Shown here: positions 1-4,920 of the stretch, one piece after another
Position numbering within the stretch: position 1 is the stretch's first letter
Layout: every line of letters starts with the position of its first letter
NCBI GenBank assembly: GCA_051819745.1
Contig: JBNJGO010000044.1
Location: forward strand, 1 to 5,853
DNA: 5,853 nt
Source of the DNA: SKGA01 sp051819745
GTDB taxonomy: Archaea; Nanobdellota; Nanobdellia; Woesearchaeales; SKGA01
Reading direction: 5' to 3'
Program-made: the position numbers and the translations under genes
Notes under the pieces: generated by a model
The model's database searches: none
What the model saw: the letters and a program-made list of their open reading frames with translations, nothing else
What the model was told of the DNA's origin: nothing

Positions 1-4
1 CATT

Positions 5-20
5 GCGAAATCTTTAAATA
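5..20 (+). promoter_or_regulatory. Archaeal promoter (BRE/TATA) of the MazG-like gene
   Basis: TTTAAATA at 13-20 is preceded by purine-rich GCGAAA at 5-10, which resembles a TFB recognition element. A TATA box centred near 16-17 predicts transcription starting around 41-44. That leaves a leader of about 18 nt containing the Shine-Dalgarno site at 48-54. This is inferred from spacing and composition only. Confidence 0.55.
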
Positions 21-47
21 ACTATACTCGCAGAAACAATCCTTGTT

Positions 48-54
48 AGGAGGT
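48..54 (+). promoter_or_regulatory. Shine-Dalgarno site that sets the TTG start at 61
   Basis: AGGAGGT is a near-perfect match to the anti-Shine-Dalgarno end of 16S rRNA and lies 6-7 nt before TTG at 61. The same frame can be opened at an upstream TTG at 43, but that codon precedes the ribosome site and would put the site inside the gene. The start at 61 is therefore preferred. Confidence 0.85.
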
Positions 55-60
55 TATCAA

Positions 61-426
61 TTGGCAACGACACTCGAAGAACTGAAAAACAAGATACAGG
101 CATTCAACAAGGAACGCGATTGGGATCAATATCACAATCCGAAAGATCTCTTCGTAGCGATGGTGAGTGAAGTTGGAGAACTGGCAGAATGCTATCGTTG
201 GCTTTCTGAAGACGAAGTGGACACCATCCATTCGCATCCTGAAAAGAAGAGAAAGGTTGAAGAGGAAGTCGCTGACATCATGATGTATCTGATTATGATA
301 TCCTACAAGAGTGATATTGACCTCTTCAAAGCCGTTGAAGACAAACTTGAAAAGAACGAAAAGCGCTATCCTGTTGATAAGACCAAAGGCGTGCATTCAA
401 ATCCGATCCAAGGATACAAGGGGTGA
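61..426 (+). CDS. MazG-like nucleotide pyrophosphohydrolase (DCTPP1/RS21-C6 type)
   Basis: This 121-residue protein starting at TTG is a single-domain all-alpha NTP pyrophosphatase of the MazG/dUTPase-related fold. Its relatives hydrolyse (d)NTPs to (d)NMP and pyrophosphate in the cytoplasm, often cleaning modified or surplus pyrimidine dNTPs. Visible motifs are EVGELAE (E37, E40) and EEEVADIMMYL (E69, D72). These match the paired ExxE and ExxD magnesium ligands of the family, with the same 32-residue spacing I recall for human DCTPP1 (E63, E66, E95, D98). Also family-like are the N-terminal FNKERDW and the terminal KNEKRYP, which resembles KNRRRYP in DCTPP1. Length is normal for the single-domain class and about half of E. 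coli MazG. The gene appears monocistronic and converges on the DUF1028 gene 8 bp later. The fold and the pyrophosphatase activity are well supported. The preferred nucleotide (dCTP, dUTP or a damaged form) cannot be read from the sequence. Confidence 0.9.
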   Translation: MATTLEELKNKIQAFNKERDWDQYHNPKDLFVAMVSEVGELAECYRWLSEDEVDTIHSHPEKKRKVEEEVADIMMYLIMISYKSDIDLFKAVEDKLEKNEKRYPVDKTKGVHSNPIQGYKG

Positions 427-434
427 ATTTTATT

Positions 435-1088
435 TCAATAGGAAAAATCCTTTGAATAAAATGACTCTCTTTTTTTTCTTTCCTGTAACAATTGTTTCAA
501 ATCGTTAATAGGTGTAGTGCTGAAATCAATTCGTAAATCAATATATTGGTCACCGTAACCTAAAGGTCCGTGCCCTTTTTTTGCCACGAGCAAGGATGCC
601 GAACCTTTAGTATTTTCTCTCTTATCGCCACCAGCTTTCTCTCCAGCTTCTAAAGATTCCATAAGTCTATCAGGAAGTTCTCCATCAGAATCAACGAATG
701 TCTGTTGAATGGCGTCAAGCACTTCTTTACCTGTAAGCATATTTCCTGCGCATATGTAGTTTTTTCCTTTTGTATGGTCTGCGTAATTAACGTTTCCTTT
801 GCCTGTAAATCCTGCAGAAACACCTTTATCATTCATGATGATGACTTGTCGCATCTCTTTTCGATCATCTTGATCGGTCAGTTCTTTGATAATTTCTTTT
901 GGGGAACTGTCTTGTTCTAGAGATGCTAACGCTTTTTCTTTATAGAGAACATTGGGATATGATTGTGTAGCAATAGCACCGTTTTCATTAGCTGCAGGAA
1001 CAATAGACCCGCATGCTATGACTTTTGTACATGTTGCAACTCCTATTTCGCCTGTTTTCTCATCATATCCTATTATGCTGAATGTCAT
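435..1088 (-). CDS. DUF1028 family protein, putative Ntn-hydrolase fold
   Basis: This 217-residue cytoplasmic protein matches the DUF1028 family almost end to end. TFSIIGYDEKTGEIGVA is at residues 2-18, VPAANENGAIATQ at 30-42, RQVIIMNDKG at 80-89, GNMLTGKEVLDA at 115-126, EAGEKAGGDKR at 147-157, SASLLVAKKG at 163-172 and YIDLRIDFSTTP at 182-193. Members are described as having an Ntn-hydrolase-like fold (from memory, the SPO2555-type structure), but their substrate is unknown. Thr2 directly follows the initiator Met and would become the N-terminus after Met removal, which is the position of an Ntn nucleophile. That catalytic role is inference. The family's usual DDH near DLRVDDH reads DFS here. 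A basic tail, KKRESFYSKD, is at 205-214. The gene lies 55 bp downstream of mutY on the same strand, but a TATA box in the gap suggests its own near-leaderless transcript. No Shine-Dalgarno site is seen. Confidence 0.85.
   Translation of the reverse strand: MTFSIIGYDEKTGEIGVATCTKVIACGSIVPAANENGAIATQSYPNVLYKEKALASLEQDSSPKEIIKELTDQDDRKEMRQVIIMNDKGVSAGFTGKGNVNYADHTKGKNYICAGNMLTGKEVLDAIQQTFVDSDGELPDRLMESLEAGEKAGGDKRENTKGSASLLVAKKGHGPLGYGDQYIDLRIDFSTTPINDLKQLLQERKKRESFYSKDFSY
470..480 (+). terminator. T-tract, possible terminator of the MazG-like gene
   Basis: A run of eight T (470-477) followed by CTT lies 44 nt after the stop codon at 424-426. Archaeal RNA polymerase commonly terminates at U-rich tracts without a strong hairpin. 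The tract lies inside the 3' end of the opposing DUF1028 gene, where on the other strand it encodes part of the Lys/Arg-rich tail (ERKKRE). The MazG transcript would therefore overlap the DUF1028 transcript by about 40-50 nt. Confidence 0.4.
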
Positions 1089-1112
1089 ATTACTTTATCT
1101 CAATTTAAGAAG

Positions 1113-1125
1113 TTTATATTTCTTC
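1113..1125 (-). promoter_or_regulatory. Archaeal promoter of the DUF1028 gene
   Basis: Read on the minus strand, AATATAAA (1120-1113) follows purine-rich CAGAAG. Its centre is about 28 nt before the ATG whose first base is at 1088, so transcription would begin within a few nucleotides of the start codon. No Shine-Dalgarno sequence occurs in the short leader. This suggests a leaderless or near-leaderless mRNA independent of the upstream mutY gene, although read-through from mutY remains possible. Confidence 0.5.
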
Positions 1126-1143
1126 TGATATTTGATTGATGAC

Positions 1144-1968
1144 TCACGCTGGCTGGTATGTTTCTTTCTTATTCTTATCTTCACTCTTTCTCACAAGACC
1201 ATCACTAGCAAGCTCGTCAAGAATCTCTCCAACCGGTACTGGGCTATCACTATACTCGATTTTCGCTTCAGCCACCGTCAATCCTCCTTTCTCAACAATG
1301 TGATGCAATAGTTTTGCACGGTATTGTCGTTTTGACCCTTCAAATTTCGACTGGGTGGTCTTCGGACGGATGCCGCTTTTCCTGCTCGTCAAGACAACAG
1401 CACCGTAATCCATAAGCGCGTTATGCCAATCCTTCGACCTGCCTTTTGGAAGCAGTTCTTGAGCTAATTCAAATAATTCCTTGTCGCTTGTTTTTTCATC
1501 AACACCTAATTCTGCTATGAATATTCTTCTAATATTCGTATCTACTGTGGCGATGTCTTTGTTATCTGCAAAAATAAGTATTGACCTTGCAGTGTAAGGT
1601 CCTATTCCTGGTAACTTGAGTAACTCTTCGATCGTTTCGGGTACGATTCCATTGTGTTTTTTTACAATCAGCTTACAGGTATCTTGCAATCGTTTCGCAC
1701 GATTATTATATCCTAAACCTTTCCACAGCTTCAACACGTCAGAAAGGGATGCGTCTGCAAGTTCTTGCGGTGACGGGAATTGGTTCATCCACTCATTGTA
1801 CTTCTCGATCACGCGGGAGACTTGTGTTTGTTGTAACATGATCTCGCTGACCATGATCTTATATCGATCGGTTGTGTCGCGCCAGGGAAGATCTCGTCCT
1901 TTTGCAGTATAATAGTCAAGAATAGTGTGTTGAAAGGCACTAATTTTTGAATGGCTAATAGTTTTCAT
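1144..1968 (-). CDS. mutY: A/G-specific adenine DNA glycosylase (MutY), clusterless
   Basis: This 274-residue base-excision repair enzyme would remove adenine paired with 8-oxoguanine or guanine. It carries the HhH-GPD signature: LPWR at 27-30, SEIMLQQTQV at 41-50 with catalytic Glu42, GLGYNNRAKRL at 84-94, helix-hairpin-helix LPGIGPYTA at 119-127, and VDTNIRR at 142-148 with catalytic Asp143. Tyr125 sits where MutY enzymes have the catalytic Tyr (Y126 in Geobacillus MutY) and where endonuclease III has Lys, so a monofunctional MutY is favoured over Nth. Two parts are unusual. After ALMDYGAVVLTS (184-195), where four Cys normally bind a [4Fe-4S] cluster, no Cys occurs; the only Cys in the protein is C98. 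The C-terminal Nudix-like 8-oxoG reader is also missing. Instead about 65 residues follow FEGSKRQYR (209-217), with a helix-helix-strand pattern (KLLHHIVEKGGLTVAEA, then GEILDELASDGLV) suggesting a winged helix. Clusterless MutY proteins are known in some anaerobes and lactobacilli. No Shine-Dalgarno site precedes the ATG. DUF1028 follows 55 bp later on the same strand. Confidence 0.93.
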   Translation of the reverse strand: MKTISHSKISAFQHTILDYYTAKGRDLPWRDTTDRYKIMVSEIMLQQTQVSRVIEKYNEWMNQFPSPQELADASLSDVLKLWKGLGYNNRAKRLQDTCKLIVKKHNGIVPETIEELLKLPGIGPYTARSILIFADNKDIATVDTNIRRIFIAELGVDEKTSDKELFELAQELLPKGRSKDWHNALMDYGAVVLTSRKSGIRPKTTQSKFEGSKRQYRAKLLHHIVEKGGLTVAEAKIEYSDSPVPVGEILDELASDGLVRKSEDKNKKETYQPA

Positions 1969-1977
1969 TATGTATCT

Positions 1978-1990
1978 GAAAGATTCTTTC
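1978..1990. repeat. 13-bp inverted repeat in the mutY leader, next to a T/A8 run
   Basis: GAAAGATTCTTTC is a perfect palindrome around a central T and is followed on the plus strand by eight T (1991-1998). It lies 10-22 bp before the mutY start codon and overlaps the predicted mutY transcription start near 1986. An operator is one reading; chance in an AT-rich spacer is another. No plus-strand gene ends here, so a terminator role is unlikely. Confidence 0.35.
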
Positions 1991-2008
1991 TTTTTTTTAA
2001 GGTTGTTT

Positions 2009-2020
2009 ATTATATATTGT
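2009..2020 (-). promoter_or_regulatory. Archaeal promoter of mutY
   Basis: On the minus strand TATATAAT (2016-2009) predicts transcription starting near 1986, giving a leader of about 18 nt with no Shine-Dalgarno sequence. A second A-rich candidate, TTAAAAAA (2000-1993), would give a leaderless start near 1968. The two cannot be separated by reading. The region is shared with the divergent lipoprotein promoter, whose box is about 22 bp away. Confidence 0.4.
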
Positions 2021-2026
2021 TGTTAG

Positions 2027-2045
2027 TAAAAAGAAAGTTATATAA
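2027..2045 (+). promoter_or_regulatory. Archaeal promoter of the lipoprotein gene, leaderless
   Basis: TTATATAA (2038-2045) is preceded by purine-rich GTAAAAAGAAAG, suitable as a TFB recognition element. The box centre is about 28 nt before ATG at 2070 but only about 16 nt before the in-frame ATG at 2058. The spacing therefore supports a leaderless transcript starting at or near 2070 and argues against the longer protein. Confidence 0.6.
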
Positions 2046-2069
2046 ATTATACTTATAATGTATATCGTT

Positions 2070-2588
2070 ATGAAAACAATAACTCTTTTTTTTGGACTAA
2101 TGGTACTTACACTACTCTCTTTATCAGGATGCGGTAGTGTTTCTCAAGAAAATTCTTCAACTGATGACTCTTCCCGATCTATCGATAGTACTGGGGAAGA
2201 ATTATTGGATGTCAGGGCTGAATATTCGTTTTGTTATGATACTGGATCTTATGATCCAACGAAACGATTCAAATGTGAACTTCCCTTAACATATCTCGAG
2301 TGTCAAGAATGGATGTCTAAAGAACAAGGTTCTATGAGTACCACTTTTTATGCGAATTTTACAGGCGGAGAGCCTACTATTTCTGGACGAACTGCTAACC
2401 GTTATTATATGGTTGTAGAATATGGTGATGGTCTTAATACAACTACTGATCCGACGACTGTTTTTAAAGATATTCCTGAAGAATTATATGTTATTGTCGA
2501 CGGTGCTTGCTATCCTAATGCCACTATCAAGATTTTTGATATGTCTGATGAGCTTAAAGACAGTATGTCCTTGGATTATTCCTCATAA
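2070..2588 (+). CDS. Secreted lipoprotein of unknown function
   Basis: This 172-residue protein was not recognised as a known family. The N-terminus is a lipoprotein signal: MK, then hydrophobic TLFFGLMVLTLLSL, then lipobox LSGC with Cys21 as the predicted lipid-anchored residue, so it should sit on the outer face of the membrane. A Ser/Asp/Glu-rich linker follows at 22-44. The mature domain (about 48-172) looks beta-rich, with aromatic segments such as RAEYSFCYD, STTFYANF and NRYYMVVEYGDG. It contains exactly four Cys (55, 69, 78, 147), an even number compatible with two disulfides outside the cell. The start at 2070 was chosen over 2058 because of TATA spacing and because it gives the cleaner signal peptide. 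No Shine-Dalgarno site is present. The gene is divergent from mutY and 155 bp ahead of the coiled-coil gene, which has its own promoter. A role in binding or envelope structure is possible but not shown. Confidence 0.75.
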   Translation: MKTITLFFGLMVLTLLSLSGCGSVSQENSSTDDSSRSIDSTGEELLDVRAEYSFCYDTGSYDPTKRFKCELPLTYLECQEWMSKEQGSMSTTFYANFTGGEPTISGRTANRYYMVVEYGDGLNTTTDPTTVFKDIPEELYVIVDGACYPNATIKIFDMSDELKDSMSLDYSS

Positions 2589-2600
2589 TATGATTCGCCC

Positions 2601-2636
2601 TATTTGTATTGTTTATCGGCTTTTATTCTTCTGATA
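2601..2636 (+). terminator. T-rich tract with weak hairpin after the lipoprotein gene
   Basis: Beginning 13 nt after the stop codon the plus strand is T-rich (TATTTGTATTGTTTATCGGCT). A weak six-pair stem can form between TATCGG (2614-2619) and CTGATA (2631-2636), with one G-U pair and an 11-nt T-rich loop. This fits an archaeal U-tract terminator better than a bacterial hairpin terminator. Support is compositional only. Confidence 0.35.
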
Positions 2637-2652
2637 GACTTTCCAGTGATAA

Positions 2653-2668
2653 CGAAACTTTTTTATAT
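2653..2668 (+). promoter_or_regulatory. Archaeal promoter of the coiled-coil protein gene
   Basis: A T-rich box, TTTTTATA (2660-2667), follows CGAAAC (2653-2658), a plausible TFB recognition element. The predicted transcription start is near 2690, giving a leader of about 54 nt before ATG at 2744. A small open frame begins at 2688, close to that predicted start. Confidence 0.45.
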
Positions 2669-2727
2669 GCCTCTTGTATATTATGATATGAAACAATTCA
2701 TACTTGGTTGTGTTTGTTTTAAAAAAA

Positions 2728-2733
2728 GGGTGA
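2728..2733 (+). promoter_or_regulatory. Shine-Dalgarno site of the coiled-coil protein gene
   Basis: GGGTGA contains GGTGA, complementary to the archaeal 16S 3' end, and ends 10 nt before ATG at 2744. It supports this start; the next in-frame Met is at codon 67. Confidence 0.6.
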
Positions 2734-2743
2734 GTATAGTTAA

Positions 2744-4846
2744 ATGTCGTCAAAGAATTTGCAATTAAAACCACCATTACCTCCTTCTGATAAGAAGACT
2801 TCCAAAGGTTTTTTCAAACGATTGTTTGGTAATACTCTTCCAAAACCACCTTCAAAACCATCCTCTGATTCTACTTTAGATGGTGCTTCGGATACGGTCT
2901 CTTCTGATTCGGACACTGCCTCTGGACAGGATGATTCTTCAATGCAGAAACATCGAGAAACCCTTGGTTTGAATAAAGAGTTATCTTCTTCAAAACATAT
3001 TGATTCCATACATGATTCTTTGGAAAAAGATTCTCGGGATTCTGCTGATGAACTTCTTGCAAAGTATGAACAAGAACAAGAAGAATATAATGCGCGAGAT
3101 AATAGGGATACTAATTCTGTTGATAAAACTGCTGATACTGTTCCCTCATTCACTTCTTCCACTGATACTTTCGAATCTGGTGATGTTAACCGAGATAATT
3201 CTTCCATTCTCCAAGATACTGCTGATGATAAAACTGAAACTTCTTCTGTTGATAACGATCTTTCTGTTAACAAAACATCTGCTGTTGATCAACGCGAAGA
3301 AAATAATTCTTCTATCAAACTTTCAAAAGATATTGATTCGAAAGATAGCAATGTTGATGATTCTAAACCTGAAGACTCTGCCTCTGAAGAAGACGATTCT
3401 AAACATACTTTTTCAAAAGACTCTCCTGATTCTACAACACAATCCCCTCATCAAAAAGAACCTTCTTTAGTTCCTGATAGTTTACTTCAACAAGAAAATA
3501 TTTCTGAATCTGGTTTGTCAGATAATTCTCAACCTCTTAATAAAAATTTTTCATGGACTGATTTTGCTGAAGAAAAAAAATCTCCAATATCTTCACATTC
3601 TGATTTTACCTTAGATTCTCAAATTAATTCTAAAACTTCTTCTTGGACGACAGATCCTTCAAAAGATTCTTCTTCTCAAGAGGATTCTTCTGCTTTTGCA
3701 AAAGAACAATCTGAACAGGATTTTGATAACTCACCAACTGCTAATTCAGATAATGAAAAAATTTCTTCCTATAAAAAAGATTTTGCTTCTCAGTCTCAAA
3801 AAGATACTGGATCAACTACTACTAAAGAAAATTCTTCCGATACTCTAAAACAAGATGGTTCTAAAAAACAAGTCCCTGAAAAAAAAGAATCTGAGAAAAA
3901 ATCTTCTCGAGAATTTCAACAATCTTCTTCTCAACCTCCAATTTCAACATTGAACTCTTCTACTGGTACTATTTCATCAAAAGAAAAATCGAATGAATCT
4001 CAGTCCTTATTAGCTGATCAGTTATCTCATAAATCTATTGAAGATCATTCTTCATCAGCTAAAAAATCAGACTCTGCTTCTTCAAGTAATTCAACATCAA
4101 AACATACAACCTCGTCGAACTCTATATCACAACCTTGCGAACCTATTAAAGAGTTTGAATCGTATATAAAGCAAAAAGAGGATAATCTCAAATCATTCCA
4201 TGAAAAACAATTAGAAGAATTTCGTTTGTGGCAAGAAAAGCAACAATCCGAGATTGAAACTAAACAACAAGAAGTGACTTCGCTTATCAAACAATTATCT
4301 GATAAAATCGGATCATATGATGATTTGAATAGTACGGTTTCAGAACTTGAAGAACACATTTCTTCTGTGAAATCGCAATTGTCAAGAACCAATTCTCTTG
4401 TCACTTCTCTCGCTCAAAAAAAGTCTCCCTCTCAACAAACATATTCTCAAGAAAATGATAATAAAAAGACTTCTGTAACAGATGATGGTTCAAAAAAAGA
4501 TTCTTCCAGACAAATAACTTCAAATCAATCACTTATTGATGAGAAATTAGAAGAACAATCTCAACAGATTAATGAGTTGCTAGAGAAAACTTCTTCCGAT
4601 ATGGTTCAAGACTCTCCTCCTGATACTTCAGAACTCGATCGCCTAGTGCAAGAATGCAAAATAAGTATTTCTTCTGGCCACATCAAACGAGCAAAGCAAT
4701 TGTATCAAAAAGCAAAGAATGCTTTTGAAAACCTATCTTTGCCTTTGAAAGATTCTTCCTATTGGTTTGATGAACTGAAATCTCTTTACGAATCCATACA
4801 ATTGCAGTCTCTAGAATTAGAAGCGAGAAAACAACTTGCTAATTAA
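2744..4846 (+). CDS. Large Ser/Asp/Lys-rich disordered protein with coiled coil and helical C-terminal domain
   Basis: This 700-residue protein has no recognised family. Residues 1-40 are Pro/Lys-rich around KGFFKRLFG (21-29), a short basic and aromatic segment that could act as an amphipathic membrane or partner anchor. Residues about 41-463 are low complexity and surely disordered. In 194-343, for example, 37 of 150 residues are Ser, with Asp, Lys, Glu, Thr, Asn and Gln making up most of the rest and few hydrophobics. Two islands interrupt this: ADELLAKYEQEQEEY (101-115) and NFSWTDFAEE (268-277). Residues 466-557 form a probable coiled coil, then a Ser-rich break at 560-593 and another helix at 594-617. 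Residues 628-700 are a compact amphipathic helical unit (LDRLVQECKISISSGHIKRA, then AKQLYQKAKNAFENL, then a Trp/Tyr-containing helix), like the small TPR-like domains ending many DPANN coiled-coil proteins. There is no signal peptide or membrane helix, and only two Cys (465, 638). Role could be scaffold or surface-associated; unknown. Confidence 0.85.
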   Translation: MSSKNLQLKPPLPPSDKKTSKGFFKRLFGNTLPKPPSKPSSDSTLDGASDTVSSDSDTASGQDDSSMQKHRETLGLNKELSSSKHIDSIHDSLEKDSRDSADELLAKYEQEQEEYNARDNRDTNSVDKTADTVPSFTSSTDTFESGDVNRDNSSILQDTADDKTETSSVDNDLSVNKTSAVDQREENNSSIKLSKDIDSKDSNVDDSKPEDSASEEDDSKHTFSKDSPDSTTQSPHQKEPSLVPDSLLQQENISESGLSDNSQPLNKNFSWTDFAEEKKSPISSHSDFTLDSQINSKTSSWTTDPSKDSSSQEDSSAFAKEQSEQDFDNSPTANSDNEKISSYKKDFASQSQKDTGSTTTKENSSDTLKQDGSKKQVPEKKESEKKSSREFQQSSSQPPISTLNSSTGTISSKEKSNESQSLLADQLSHKSIEDHSSSAKKSDSASSSNSTSKHTTSSNSISQPCEPIKEFESYIKQKEDNLKSFHEKQLEEFRLWQEKQQSEIETKQQEVTSLIKQLSDKIGSYDDLNSTVSELEEHISSVKSQLSRTNSLVTSLAQKKSPSQQTYSQENDNKKTSVTDDGSKKDSSRQITSNQSLIDEKLEEQSQQINELLEKTSSDMVQDSPPDTSELDRLVQECKISISSGHIKRAKQLYQKAKNAFENLSLPLKDSSYWFDELKSLYESIQLQSLELEARKQLAN

Positions 4847-4850
4847 ACCT

Positions 4851-4871
4851 GCTTTTGTAAAAAAACGTTTT
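4851..4871 (+). terminator. Short T-tracts and AAAACGTTTT palindrome after the coiled-coil gene
   Basis: Two four-T tracts (4853-4856 and 4868-4871) flank an A run, and AAAACGTTTT (4862-4871) is a perfect 10-bp palindrome. It lies 5-25 nt after the stop codon. It could serve as a weak archaeal terminator, but the T runs are short and chance is a fair alternative. Confidence 0.2.
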
Positions 4872-4891
4872 GAGGTATTTGAGGGTAATCA

Positions 4892-4899
4892 TTATAAAT
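4892..4899 (+). promoter_or_regulatory. Archaeal promoter of the RtcA-like gene, leaderless
   Basis: TTATAAAT is centred about 26 nt before ATG at 4921, the textbook archaeal TATA-to-start distance. Transcription is therefore predicted to begin at the A of the start codon. No Shine-Dalgarno sequence lies just before the ATG, in agreement. Confidence 0.6.
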
Positions 4900-4920
4900 T
4901 TATTCTTATTTACTATTCAC

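Noticed and set aside
43..60. Upstream TTG at 43 as start of the MazG-like protein
   Set aside because: It would place the strong Shine-Dalgarno site AGGAGGT inside the coding region. TTG at 61 has correct spacing, and the family N-terminus fits.
1144..1968. Calling the glycosylase endonuclease III (Nth)
   Set aside because: The catalytic Lys of Nth in the helix-hairpin-helix is replaced by Tyr125 (LPGIGPYTA), and LPWR plus SEIMLQQTQV are MutY-type.
1978..1998. Palindrome plus T8 as an intrinsic terminator
   Set aside because: No plus-strand gene ends upstream of it; the gene to its left, mutY, is transcribed the other way.
2058..2069. ATG at 2058 as start of the lipoprotein
   Set aside because: It lies only about 16 nt after the TATA centre, too close for transcription to include it, and adds MYIV before the natural MK signal-peptide start.
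2740..3273. 177-codon antisense frame rich in Ser/Glu opposite the coiled-coil gene
   Set aside because: Antisense reading of Ser/Asp codons with few stop-forming triplets keeps the frame open. The product is mirror-like low complexity with no promoter. The same applies to the antisense frame at 4045-4404.
3000..3470. 156-codon plus-strand frame reading like a Leu/Ile-rich membrane protein
   Set aside because: It is the +1 frame of the Ser/Asp-rich gene. Shifting GAT-TCT style codons by one gives Ile and Leu codons, so the hydrophobic look is an artefact. It has no promoter or ribosome site.
2876..4130. Recurrent GATTCTTCT-like strings as a DNA repeat array or CRISPR
   Set aside because: Spacing is irregular and the strings coincide with Asp-Ser-Ser codons in frame; there are no fixed-length spacers. 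This is coding low complexity.
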